Below are positions 35,319-48,140 of a stretch of 64,000 nt of DNA, piece by piece. The position numbers were made by a program, and so were the translations under genes. How positions within the stretch are numbered: position 1 is the first letter of the stretch; each line of letters starts with the position of its first letter. Under the pieces are notes generated by a model. It worked only from the letters and a program-made list of their open reading frames with translations. It was not told the origin of the DNA and made no database searches. Source of the DNA: Hypomyces perniciosus (lineage: Eukaryota; Ascomycota; Sordariomycetes; Hypocreales; Hypocreaceae); the NCBI GenBank assembly GCA_008477525.1, contig SPDT01000005.1, positions 2,480,001 through 2,544,000 of the forward strand, written 5' to 3'.

Positions 35319-38300
35319 TTATGCGTCCGAGAAATACTCTTCATGGTGGTGTCCAGGTGGCATCGTCCAGTTACCACCAGGGCCTGCCGCGACGTTCTCC
35401 CTCGAACCCCAGTAAGCGCTCTTAGCACGCTTATCACGCTCAAATTCAGCCCATCTCTTCATTGTAATCTTGCTGCTGTCAAACTCGCCCTTCCGCTCCT
35501 CGTCGCCTTTGGCAGACTTATCGCCTGCCGTCTTTCGGGTGTCACCCCAGGAGAAGTCATCAAACTTCCAGAAAGCGTAGGTTGGGAGGACAAAGTTCCA
35601 AATGGGCAAGGAGATGAGGTAGATCAACATCCAAACAACGTAGGACCAGGAATGGGCGGTAACAAGAATGAGCAAACCCGGGAGACCCAGAATCAAACCC
35701 AATAGGACGAGAGGAATAATTTGCGGTGGTTGATTAATGATGGAAGTAATAACTGCGATACATTATTAGTTCATTGTTCCCTTCAAAGTTATGTCTTAGG
35801 GGGGGGTTACTTACCGACATAGAAGGTAAAGGCAATAGCTGCTGGAAGTACAAGAGTACCAATAAGTTCAACAAAGACGATAAACTGCATGCTGAAGCAG
35901 AAAGTACCACAAAGATCACGGACGAGAACAAGTTCCATGAGGTTATGGATAGTCGAATTGATCCAACGACGTCGCTGAGATAGCAAAACCATGAAGGTAT
36001 CCGGGACAGTAGTCTTGCAGACAGCCTGGGGCACAAAGACTTGCTTTCGCTTAGGGAAAGTCCGTAGCATGAGTGTTGTCAAGTAACGATCTTCACCCAA
36101 GAGATACAAGTTCTTCTCATGCAAAGTCTCCACCACATTCTCAGAGTAGTGTTCGACAACGTCGGGGTTGGCAAGGATGGGAACCCAGTAGTTTTGTCCT
36201 CCCTTCGGCGCCTTGATGCGGTACATGCAGAAACATCCAGGCAAGCATGTGACACCACCAAAGACGGACTCGAACGATTTGGCCAAATGATGAGAGATGA
36301 AGTATTCGAAGACCTGGATGGCAGAAACCCAACTGGCACGCTTGTTGGCGATCTTGGTTTCACCACAAAGACCCATGATTTCAGGGTCCTTAACCATAGC
36401 GGAGACCATGTGAGTTAAACTGTCCGGGAAAACCTTGGTGTCGGCATCGACCATGAGCACTATCTCATAGTAGTCGGGAGAGATACCAGTAACTTTCCAC
36501 AATCCATTGAACATTTCGTACTCAAGCTCAGTCATACGTTCGTCAAACATGACCTTCTGGAGGAATGACATGAGAATAATCTGACTGTCACGCTTGCCTC
36601 GGTTACCAGGCTTGCCGGATTTTTCCTCGTCAGGAGTACCGCATTTGACAATGACAATCATAGGCACACGTTGCTGTCGGTCCACAGGAATTTGAGACTT
36701 GGTTCCGTAATCGTAGAAGCCGCAGTAAACCTTTGCCATGTTGTGTCGCTTCGAACCACTGGCCACGGCGACATAGGAAAATGGCTTTACCAGTTCAGGT
36801 GGAGTAGAATGATCCTTCAGCATGCCCAGGCAGACATCAGGAGTGGATACGGCCTCTCCCTTACCTTTGATGATACCGTCGCAAATAACAATAATGACCT
36901 TGTGGCTGTTGGGGTAATCCGTAGTAGCAATAGAATCCAAAGTGGTTCGGATGCCCTCCTCTCCTTCCGAATAGGTCGTAACTAGACACATCGTATGGGC
37001 CAGGGGAAATCCGAACGGCATCCAATCAGAAGGTGGCTGAGGCACAACAGCATCATGAATGAAGCCCGCCGGGCCAGGACCATCGGAGGGAGCATTCCCA
37101 TAGGGGTCTGTTCGAAGAAAGCTCGCGCGACTATCATTGCCCTGTTTATACATGGAATTGGGCGGGAACAGCGAGCTGGAGCCGCCTTGACTGGCCATAG
37201 TGGTGGGAACGCGGCGTGTGGTAGAAGATCGGTCCGGTGGATAAACACTTGAGAATCGAGAAGTAGTAGGGAGAAAGGAAGATCCACGTTTGCTCATCCT
37301 TTCCGAGGTAACTACAGTGCTGCCATCACCAGGGAGCCTAGGTGGCGCACGGTAGATATCCTCTGACCAGTCCTCAATCTGGCGATTACGCTTCCTCCGA
37401 TCAGAGCTCTGGGAGGTCTTGGCGGCAGCATAGTGACGGCTAATGAACCATTGGAACACCAGAGCGAGAACAAATCTCACCAAAACGACCGACAGAATCA
37501 GGACCAGCGCACAGTACAGCACAACCTTGGACGCAATGCAACCAACAGTCTCCGTGTCAATGGAGCCGACCTTGATAATCTCTTGGAAGCACTGCATGTT
37601 TCTCTTGTCCGTCGAGGATTGGAACATTCGGGTAACATCGCGACCACGAATGGCTTTGTTGACTGTAGAAGTCGGGTCCCTCAGCTCCTTGAAACGGTCA
37701 GGAATTTGAACCTGACTTTCATTAAACCAGTTGAGAAGGTTCAGATCTAGAACGCTGCCGGAATAGGCAATCAGGTTGCGAGAGCTGTTCTTGATATCAT
37801 CCCAAGTAAAATAAACATCAGCTGAGCCGCGTAGGTCAACGTAGAAGGCCTGTCGAGCGTTGGCCGTGGTGTGGCATGCGTATCCCAAGTAGTACGGGAT
37901 GCTTGTGTTAGGCCGCGTAGATCCATCTTGCTTGAAGGTTGTGCAGGGGAAATACCAAGCAAGCTCTCCTTTGGCGTTGGTTGGGACGTCAGAATCGCTA
38001 GCTAGCGTGATCAGGTCCTTGCAATGACCGTTGACGTTCTGGAATAGAAAGCTACCGTCCTCTGCGCTGTGCTTCACGGGGAGATCGTACAGCACGTTAG
38101 CGCCGAGACCATCAGACCTAAGAGGAATGCCCTCGGCCGGCGGGTGGTGCGAAGTGGACAGATCATAGGCGACACCATGGAAAATCATGAAGCCACTAGT
38201 GACTTCGTTGACGCGAAGCCTCAGCGGAGGAGCGCTGCACACTGCGGCAGTGAATCCGAATGTCAGGAAACCAACAACAGCCATGATGGCGAGGATAATG

Positions 38301-39046
38301 CTGATTAAGCCCATCTTTTCTCTCCATGCGCGGCGCTGGGCTCTCGTCGGCTTACAGCATCCTAGAATGAAGTCGGGGCACCAGAAAGTAACAATGGCGC
38401 AGTAAACATTCCAGAAACTCGGCGGCCTAATCTGGTCCTCGATAATCTTGCTCTTCCTCTTCGGGTTGCGCCTACTTTCCTTTGTGATTTTACCAGACAC
38501 CCGACGTTGAGTTTTCGCGTTAGCAGCGCTCTTCTCCTGCTCTCCGCTGACCTGTTGGGTTTGTGGTCCACGAGGAGGAGAATTGGTGGAGACACTTTCG
38601 TCCTGGGCATGGGAGCCTCCAGATCGGTCGGTGGATCCGGCCAGGTTCTCGAGCAGGGGATCGTTGCCTGTGGAGGAGGGCAGAACATTCATATTGGCCG
38701 CATGGCGATGGTAGTGATAGTTCCTGTGGTCCCTGTCGATCCGGTTTCTCTCGGGTTTGATGAGACTTCTTTTGCGGGTAAATGGCTGGTCGGAAGGCCT
38801 TTGCGAGTGCTGGTTTTCGGTCGGCGACAGAGGCATGCTCTCTGTATTTACATTTCCATTAGGGCCCGATATGGTCTCAGCGTAGGAAGAGACGGATTTC
38901 AAACGCTGATGATGTTCTGGCCCTGATGCTGCATCAAAACCGCCAGTCTCGATATCCATGGGACGTGTGCGCTGCGACGGCGAGTTGCGATAACTAGTTC
39001 GCCGGCCGTAACTGGGACTAGCCCCAGGCCTCTCAGGTAGAGACAT
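35319..39046 (-). CDS. CHS3: Chitin synthase, class IV (CHS3-type)
   Basis: This is a 1221-aa membrane-embedded family-2 glycosyltransferase that polymerises UDP-GlcNAc into cell-wall chitin. Exons on -: 39046-35815 and 35752-35319, joined by one intron near the 3' end. A basic, Ser-rich cytosolic N-terminus of about 200 residues precedes two transmembrane stretches (for example [19 protein letters not shown]). A cytochrome-b5-like/luminal region comes next, then another membrane segment ([20 protein letters not shown]). The catalytic domain carries [12 protein letters not shown] (867-870), [10 protein letters not shown] (EDR 985-987) and QRRRW (1024-1028), with C-terminal membrane spans after it. 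There is no myosin motor, which excludes classes V and VII. The start MSLPERPG was preferred to an upstream in-frame Met at 39220. Confidence 0.94.
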
Positions 39047-42000
39047 GGTTCTGGTGGGAAAGGCGTTAGTAACAGCAAATGGAAGTGATTTCGTCGCGAT
39101 GGAGTGGTTTTTGGACGCAGTCCTGGGTGATGAACGACAGCCCCCTGCGCCGACGGTAATATGGCCGAGTGAGGCCGACGCCCAGGGGGTCAAAGAAGGG
39201 CTAAACAGTGAAAACAACAACTGTGTGTGTAGGCGTCAAGGGAGCAGTCCAGGATGAAGGGCGAAAAACCGCTCCGTAGTGAACGCGCAGTTCGGATGGG
39301 GATGCAACACTCACAGGCTCGGGTGTTGTCAGCGCAGCGCAGCAAACAAAGCGCAATGTGGACAACAGGAGCTGCTTATTTTGGCAATGGCGGGTTGTTT
39401 GGGTGACGGACGATCTTCCTCAGCTGTGGCTAAAAACAGATGGTCCCGTAGCGTGTGGCCTCTCTGGTGGGGAAAAAATTACAGTGTCACCACACCACAG
39501 CAGACCCAGACTGGCTTGGCTTGTCCTTTCTGCCAACAAATGATCGTCGATAATTGTTTTTCTCGGCACTTGAAGTCGCAAGAAGGACGAAAGAACGGTT
39601 CAGACGAGTTGTCGGGTCGGCTGCAAACGATCGCTTCTTTTTTCACGGTGTTGTGGGCTCCCTGGGCAGAGAGAAAAAGCGAAAGACGACTCTGTACAAC
39701 GAGCGACACGACCCGGCGGTACCGTTTCGGAGAGAGGAAAATTGGTATGAGAGTGATGGCAACGGCGTCGCGAGAGAAAGTCCGCCTGGAGCATATGTGA
39801 AATGACGAAGCAATTCGTACGAAGTATTACAGCAAGGAAAGAAGTATAACGAGAGACAAGATGGCGACACTGTCAGAGTCCTCTTCCCCAGAACTCGGAA
39901 GAGACTGGTTGGGTTCGAAGGAGAGTCGTCAGCAGGAGAGACAGCCAGGGAGGAAGAAAAGGGACTCGTCCTCCGTGCCTGTTCCTTGGTCGGGTGCGCG
40001 CCTCAGCCAAATGCTGTTAGCGCCGTTAGCGTGCGCAGAGGGCAGACGTTCAGGCGGTCATGCCCGCCAACCCGCCCTAACCGGGTGCATACAGCGCTAT
40101 CCACCAGAGGTTCCCGCATCTCCGTTGTACACTCAGCGTAGAGGGTACCTGTGCAATGCCTGGTCTCCAGCGGAAACAGGATGTGCTTCATTTAATAATG
40201 GTACATTTCCTGCAGTGCCTGTATCTCGCGTCTCGTACTGCTGACAATTCGTGGAGCAAGAAAACACTTCATTGGCTGCCATTTCCTAGAAACCTCTGTA
40301 TTCCAGCCGTTGAGACGCTACGGCAGAGTTTGAACTGAACGCCAACATCGCTCTCCAAGTTATCGATCAATATCGCCGCATCAAAATAGACAAACTTTTT
40401 CAGCATTGGTCCGTCAACCCAACAAAGCAAGGGGAGTTCAGCTTCGTATACTGCGGAGCTTGAGGCTTCGGATCTTGCTTCTTCCCTCAACTCATTTGCC
40501 CGGCTACCCTTTTGTTGTTCAACACAAAGGATACTTTCGAAGCGTCCCTTTTTGGCGAAGATACGATATTGAATATGTCGTCATATGCGTGTTATGTTTG
40601 AACGGCCATGGCGTTGGATTTATGATTTCTTTAATAATTTTACTCTCCATCCTTGGAGCCACAGCCGACGAGCAAGCTGCTTTAACATGTCTGACAAGGA
40701 GGTGTGTGAGGTGTGATGCCTCGATCTCGCTGAGTGACGTTTTCCGAATGTCTCACCTGGCATCGCATGTCTTGACAGCTCAGCGCCTGATCACCTCGTG
40801 TTGGCAGGGGCACTGGCACGCAAAGGATATGGCAATACGGAGTACGCCTTGGGCTACTTCGTAGGTATGTGTAGATCTGTGTGAGAACGTTACTATTTCA
40901 CGCCACACCACTGCCTTTTCATCTGTTCATTTGCCGGATCGCAGCATTGGCCCGGGTTGTTGGATCGCTCATTTAATTAGCTCTTCCCGGCACTTTCAAC
41001 CGGAATTCTGAAAATGGGCAAACATCGGCAGCCAGTTGACGAGTTCATGACAACTTACAGATTTAACTCTTCTCTGCACTTCTATAGCCTACAAAGCATG
41101 AGGTAGTCGTGTGATTTCACTCAGCATGTCTTAGTGCTCGGATCATATACGAAGTATTAATGAACTCATTGTAATATTCTGTGGCACTTTGCTGGTACTA
41201 CTACTCCGTAGTATGTATGTAATTGAGCTTAGGGCGCGGGTCGTTGGATATTTTACTCTTACCAGGAGCTCGCCTCAAACGTGCAGCGGTCTGCCACACT
41301 ACCGCGTCTTCGAGCCATTGTATTGATATTGCCAGACAGTTTTCATCATTGCTTTGTTTGGTACTATATATATACGAGCGAGCTCTCGTGTACATACGTA
41401 GGTGGTGATGGCGCGATAAGGGCCAACAGACGAGGTTGGGAATATGTATGCATCTTATTCTCTCTGAGCAGTAGTAAACATGCAGGCGTATGCGTACTGC
41501 GTTCCCGAGAGCCTATTGTGTTTGAGCATGGTCCTGTGAGGATCCGCCCCACGTGGATGTTCTGGTTCCCCATGCAGAGTTCTCCTCTTGCTTCACCGCT
41601 GGAGTCTCAAAGGTGAGATCGGCATATCCAAAGCACCTGCAATGCAAGCTGCATGGCGCACCCCAAGGTTCACCAGGATGTAAACATACCCGATCCGCAA
41701 ACGATGGACACCCCCGAGCAAGGCTCAGGATCCACGAAATCAGAAATAAGTGAGCTGTCGTATTATTGACGTTCACCGAATGTGCAGCATAAGAAGAAGT
41801 TTGTGATGTTTTGAGACTCCCCAAGTAAGTGACTGACTGACTGTAGGGTAGGATATGATACGATTGGCATGATACTGGCCCATCCGATGGGGCAGTGAAT
41901 ACGAAGTGCACGGATAAACGGGTCCGGCGTGATGAATCTATACGGTATTACTGGGAACTATGTCATGACTCGCAGTCTTCCATCGAACAAGCTGTGTCTT

Positions 42001-45000
42001 TAGCTGACTTTGTTGCAAATCAATCCCGTGACGTATTGTAAGCCCATCGCGAATATTGGTTGAACTGCCACAACCACATTCCAGATCCGCCACCACTAAC
42101 GTCGGCTCCGCGGATATTGATCGGCAGCTTGGCTATTCTTTCGTGTGGCTAGTACTTCGTAAATATTAGTGCTAGTATTCTCCTCGTACTCCATGATTGA
42201 TAAACAAACCCTGTTTACCCCACAACGTACGCGTGGTCACACTTGGGACCAAATAGAACGAGGTAGAAATATGTATGTATGTGAAATTTCAGCCCGAAGT
42301 ACATCACCCTACAGATAGTAGTGATAAGGTTGATACTACTAGTTTCACCGGCAGATTAATCAACTCGGACGCGTGTTAAGCAAATGTGTTTCGTCGAAGG
42401 CGTTCTTAGGTTTATGCCCGTCATTTAGGACCCTGGAAAAATTGGCTTGCTTAGCGGTGCATTGCCCGACCCTAAACCTCTGGTGGACAAGGTCAAGAAG
42501 TCCCGCGAGCTGGAGGCGATTGTTGTTTGTGCATGCATTGGCATCAGCTGGCAGCATTCTCATGGACCAGGACCATCTGTCCCTGGAATCCGCTGCTGAC
42601 ACAAAGGGGCCATGTCAAGTGCCAATGTTGAAAGGGACGGATGTGATATTGTCGAATACGGGGTTCTCGTACTACATGCAATCTGGAGTAAGGGTCCGTC
42701 GTACAAAAAGGATTAGAATTTGCCCTTCCAAGGGTTCCCGACCCCTATGACGTTATTCCTGACATCGGCCAAAAAAATGTGACCAAAAAAAAAACTGAGG
42801 TGCGGGCGGGGACCATAAAAGGGAAACGAAACGATCCGTGGACGTGCCAAGACTCCCAACATGATTCAAAATACGAGGCTAGTTGGTGGCGCGCGGCAAA
42901 AAAAGGGGGTTCATACGGAGTGTGTTTCCATGCTTGGGAATCTTATTCTGCAAGATTACGACACCAAGTCTTCGTGCCTCGTATGTACTTTTTGTGCAGA
43001 GCCGAGAGGACCAACTTGAATATTAGAAGAATGTACGAGAAGCTGTACGGTGGCGCAGACGATTGTCCATTCCATTCCAGATTATTGAGGTTCAGCCGCA
43101 TCATTACCACGGAGTATTATTGCTTTATGAGGTTTTTTTTTTTTTTCCTTCCGAGAAATGAGCCGGAGCGCAGTAGTAGTATTTCTCTACCAAGGGCCAT
43201 TCTTCATCCCGGACTCCGTCCGCATCTACTTCGTAATATTACTACGGAGTACTAATATTGAGGGAGAGAATTGGACTTGCTCCATGCTTTGTACAGAATT
43301 TCGACACTAACGGCGCTTCACGAGGGGCTATTATTAGTTAGATCCCTTAGCATCGTGCCCTAATTTCAAAAAAGGATAGAAGGCAGGGATTGACAGCCAG
43401 GGCGATCTGCTCCTTGGCATTATTCTTCAGGAGATTGACGAAAACTTTAGCGGGCAATAGGCCGGGTTCGTCGGATTGCACAACGGGGTGGCTCCTCGCA
43501 CTGCGTTAAGCCATCTGAAAAGAGCGCATTTCTGCGGCATGTCCGTTGGATATGCCCATGCAGACACATGGGATGAGTTGTGAATAAGAGCCCGAGGACG
43601 GGGATCCTCCTCGTACCCAGCAGGCCCAGACTATTAGACTAACTCCGACACATGTACTCGTACATAGGCTGCATGGGCCAGCCAACCAACCAACCATCGG
43701 AACGTTTGTGTGCTGAGGGCGTAATTTTGGCTGGTCATGTCGCTATCTTGGGTCGATATGCTCCGAGAGCTTAGAGATCCAAAAGGTCAGATCTGTCTGG
43801 AGCTTTCGGTTAATCTACTAGCATGAGCTGGCGCAATTCCAAATTGGCAAGCTGTTTTGTCCATCAGTCGGCCGACAACGAATTAAAATAGTTCATGCTA
43901 GGTACTAGGTAGGCTATGGATGGTGAACTGTGTACTCGTACTCGTACGGAGGAGTACTACGTGCTTCCATCATCCCGGCCTGAAAAGGGAGGTGATACGG
44001 ATGGCTTTTGGAGAGATACGACGAATTCGCTCCCATAGGTTGGGAATCCGCTTGGCAAGTGGTAATGCAGTACGGACAACACGTTGCTCACTAGGCGTCC
44101 TTTATAGGTAGAATTGCGAGGAGGCGGAGTTGTGGACTTGCGTACATGCCTAATGTGCGGCCAACTCTGTTCCCAACGAGGTCGTGGATACATACTCCGT
44201 ACGCTACCATTAAACAGCTCGCAATTGTTCATGCGTATTACTACTACTACGAAGTACTACTATAATAATATGATATGCCCCCCACCCTTTCTTGTGTGAG
44301 CCAAAGAGCCGGCATTCCGGCAGCCGTCGGTTGCCCGCATCGTCCCAGATTCGGATTTGAGGATGTGATGTATCTCATATGTACGATTTACGGGGCTTGT
44401 ACGAAGCAGTGATCCGTCCGGACGGAGCACCTTGTGTCCTTGTGTAGCACAGAAGGGAGAGGGAATCCCCAGTCTGTCAGCCAGCCAGCATAACACAACC
44501 CCAGGCTCGACGAGCAAGCAAATATCAACAAAAGCCAGCGCCAGGCTGCTGTTGCGGCTGTGACTTACGAGTACTTCGTGCATACGGAGTACATATGTAC
44601 ATACATCAAGTTGACGTGTTGTGTTGGGTTGCTGCGGCCAGCTTGAGCTTGAGCTCCTCTGTATTATTAGACGGCTGAGCCCATTGAGCCACCGTGTAAT
44701 TATGAATGAATTCGTTCGCCCACGTCTCTTTGATAATCAATAGTGACTCAACCACCAATCCCTAATGGGTTCAGAACAAACACAAATTAAATTAAACAAA
44801 GGAACCTTGGGAGCTTTGTCTTCAGGCACCATTGCTTGTGCCACCACCAATATTGCACTCTTCTCCCCCTCCCTGATGAGCGATGACGATGATGAGGCTC
44901 CCTCCCATTCTCCACTGCCCAGCCTCCACCGCCTGTGTGCCAGCCCTCAGAGGGCTGAGAATCGATGGTGCATTGGCGCGGGCTTTTTTGGAGGGTCCCT

Positions 45001-45723
45001 AAACGTTGACAGCGTCCGCTGCGACTCGCTCCGTCAGCACCCTTAGAGGCACGCTAGGCGCTCCGTAAATGGCGTTGCGCAGAAGCAAGACACACCGACT
45101 CCAGTAAAGACAGCCGCCGCCGCCCACTACTCACTAACCCGCCTGCCTGTCCTGTCTGCCACTACTACCTGAGGTACTCACTGCTCGTACTCAGGCAGGC
45201 ATTGCTCCGTTTTCCTGTCCGTTGCGTGCCCTGGAAATTTCTCCCCTCTCAACCGAGCATCGTAATTTTTCTTTTGCCTCCCCAGCCAGCTTTTCTTTCT
45301 TCTCTGCTGCTGCTGCTGCTGCTGGTCTAATCGCTATCGTTACCATTTTCCGGGTCCTGCTTTGCTTCGTGTGTTCTCGCATTCCACACGGGGGGTAACT
45401 CTCAGGGTTTCGTCATCCAGCCACAACCAGTCGTTCGCTTCCTCCACTACTACCGTGGGCCGCCGGCACCACCGACTTTCCAACTCAAAGGCACATTAAG
45501 AGAGCCTTTCTTGCTTCGAAACTATCTCGAGGCGACTGGAACCACACCCAGAAGACGGCGAGCCGAACGGACGAACGAACGATATTGCTAGCCATCAACC
45601 GACTTTAATAATACTTTGCATCCGAATCGAGGATCAGCCGTAGCCTCTCCACCACAATATCCACACTCCCCCCTCGGTGACAGGAGACGACGAGAGCTGT
45701 TCGACGTCCCGGCCTCCGAAACA
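39047..45723. promoter_or_regulatory. 6.7-kb divergent intergenic region between chitin synthase and its activator
   Basis: No convincing gene in 6.7 kb. The open frames either lack an ATG (for example 40406 and 42779 begin with TTG/GTG) or have no protein-like pattern. Motif-family sites are frequent (for example 40838, 42153, 43234-43250, 43936-43960, 44197, 44568-44590). A pyrimidine-rich tract with a (CTG)n run (45304-45324) lies just upstream of 45724 and is probably a long 5' UTR. The region must hold both promoters. Confidence 0.5.
45304..45324 (+). repeat. (CTG)n trinucleotide run
   Basis: Seven tandem CTG units in the presumed 5' leader of the SKT5-like gene. Confidence 0.85.
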
Positions 45724-48140
45724 ATGGCCGCAGTCAGCACCTCGCCGCCTCCCATCTCAAATTCGCCCAGCTCTCCCGGCCCACGAGACCCGTCTTCTAT
45801 AGACCAGAGTTTATCGCCAGGTAGGAAACTCAGCGCTGTAACGGCTCGTAAGCCCGTCCCGCTTTCGAATGTCCCGGCAAACTCTACGACGACAGCGAGG
45901 TTTCGGGACGCCCCGGTGTCTCCTGCTCGGGTAAACTTTCAGCAGCAGGAGAGTTGGGCCCAGCCATCCAATGCCGATGTTCAAAATGCACAACCACCTG
46001 TCCTCGAACTCGACTTCGGGGACAGCACTGGCGATCAAGAGTCTTCATGGCCATTGGAAACCTCTTTTCTTCCCAGCTCTGACAGTCCCAACGCCCGCGC
46101 CCCTCGCCCACAACTCCCCGTTGCCGAGAACTCACGGCTTCCGCAGCCGCAGTCTGATAATTCTAGCCCCACCACCTTCACGGCGAATATCGACCATGTC
46201 CAGCCTGATTACAAACCCCCACCCGTACCTGTGACTGCGTCTGAACCAGTTGACCCGAGTGTCATGAGTCCCCAGGAGCGTGTACGAAGACAAGATGCGT
46301 ATCGTAACAGCCGTGAGTCGGACGAAACCAGCAATTCCCAGCAACCTGCCTCCGTCAAATCCTCAGCGACCACCAGCGCAAGCTCCCTCTCCGGCATAAA
46401 CGAAAACTTGGAATGTCAGTCCGATGGCGACTCTCCTGACAGCTCTATCATGGAAGGGCACCTGCCCCGGGGCGAGCCAATTCCCCAATTCCAATATCAC
46501 CACCAGCGAGAATACCCGCAGCGGGTGGACAGCGTTCCCAGCGATGGAGTCCGAACGCCATCAAATCCCGACCTGACCAACAGCACTGAGAACATTCGGC
46601 GTCACTTGACTCCTACATCCAACTACCTCAGGAGAAGCTCTCTGCCGCGGCCCCAGTCCTCCTACTCTGCCTTCTCCGAGGGCCCACGAGGGCGGTCTCC
46701 TGGCTTGATGCCCGGCGGCTCACACATGCGCGCTCCGTCAGTCCAGTCACGGAAATCTCCTGATGTTCGCCCGTCATCCTACGCCGAGCTTCTCAATGTC
46801 CCGTATCCCCAGCAAGCCCCGGCACCGATTGTCATGGACAACACGCTTCTCCGAAATGCCGTGGGCAACAATGCATCGCTGCTCAGTGCACAGAAGACAC
46901 TAGAGATGTATCGCCAAAATGTCAAGAAAACCAGCGACTTTTCTATCCAATATTCCTTTGCTGTGTTCCTCATTTCCATTGCCCAGGAGCAAGGGCTAGA
47001 CGTCTCAGATCCTAAGGGTAGGAAAACAAGTCCACAGCCACTTCGGGACCTGGACAGCCCCATTGTCGAGGCTACGGTAGCTAGTCCTCACGAGTTGCTT
47101 CGTGAAGCTCGTCAACTTCTGCAGCGATTGGCAAACGGTGGCTATCCGTTTGCACAATACTATCTTGCAGATGGCTTTGCTTCTGGTCTGTTCAACAAGG
47201 GAAAGGAAGACTACAACCAGGCCTTCCCTCTGTTTGTTCTTGCTGCTAAGCATGGGCATGCTGAGTCTGGGTATCGGACAGCTCTCTGCTATGAGTTCGG
47301 TTGGGGCTGCCGTAAGGATCCGGCTAAGGCGGTGCAGTTCCTGCGCAGTGCGGCCTCCAAAAGACACCCGGGAGCCATGACTCGTCTCGGTAAAGCATGC
47401 TTATCGGGTGATCTGGGCGAGAAGAGATACAAGGAAGGTATCAAGTGGATGAAGCTTGCTACAGAGGCTGCCGATTCGCAGTACAATGCTGCCCCTTATC
47501 AGCTAGGATGCTTGTATGAGACCGGTTATGGTGAAGATATCTTCCGTGACCCAAGCTATGCGGCAGAGCTATTTACCCAGGCCGCGGACCTTGGCCATCC
47601 AGAGGCCAATTATCGCATGGGTGACGCCTATGAGCATGGGCATCTCAACTGCCCACGAGATCCGGCTCTCAGTGTTCATTTCTATACTGGTGCCGCGGAG
47701 CGCGGACATGCAGGTGCGATGATGGGGCTGTGTGCGTGGTATATGGTTGGAGCATCACCAATGCTGGAGAAAGATGAGGAAGAAGCCTACGAGTGGGCAC
47801 GACGGTCTGCGGAGTTGGGTAAGTTGTCAGCAATCTACGGGCTGTTGCCGTGGCGGTTTGAGGTACACAACTAACCATCTCATTTCTTCTAGGCTTCGTC
47901 AAGGCACAATACGCAGTTGGATACTTCACTGAAATGGGCATTGGCTGCCGACGTGATATCCTGGAGGCCAATGTGTGGTACGTGAAGGCCGCAGACGCCG
48001 GCGATGAGAGAGCCAAGCAGCGGTTGTCCATCATTCAAGCTGCTATCAGCGGACAAGGGGCGGCCATGGAGGTTGCCCCTACACGAAACGGCAAAATAAC
48101 CAAGGGGGCTAGGGACGACAAAGATTGCGTTGTCATGTGA
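45724..48140 (+). CDS. SKT5: Chitin synthase activator/regulator with Sel1 repeats and CAAX box
   Basis: This is a 780-aa protein of the SKT5/CHS4 (CSR) family, whose yeast member recruits and activates chitin synthase 3. Exons: 45724-47818 and 47893-48140. The N-terminal half is disordered and Ser/Pro-rich. Residues about 375-745 hold tandem Sel1-like repeats (for example YPFAQYYLADGFASGLFNKG, KHGHAESGYRTALCYEFGWG, and DLGHPEANYRMGDAYEHGHL). The protein ends DKDCVVM, a CAAX prenylation box like that of yeast Skt5, so membrane attachment by a lipid is expected. The frame is open upstream to 45616, but that codon is TTG; the first ATG is 45724. The intron is required to reach the CAAX end. It is the divergent neighbour of the CHS3-type synthase. 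Confidence 0.9.

Noticed and set aside
40406..40864. 153-codon + frame
   Set aside because: The frame starts at TTG, the first in-frame ATG is far inside, and there is no recognisable family.
42779..43255. 159-codon + frame
   Set aside because: It begins with GTG, includes a poly-T-encoded Phe run and motif-family repeats, and is not protein-like.
45616..45723. 36-codon N-terminal extension of the SKT5-like protein
   Set aside because: The extension begins at TTG. The first ATG in frame is 45724.
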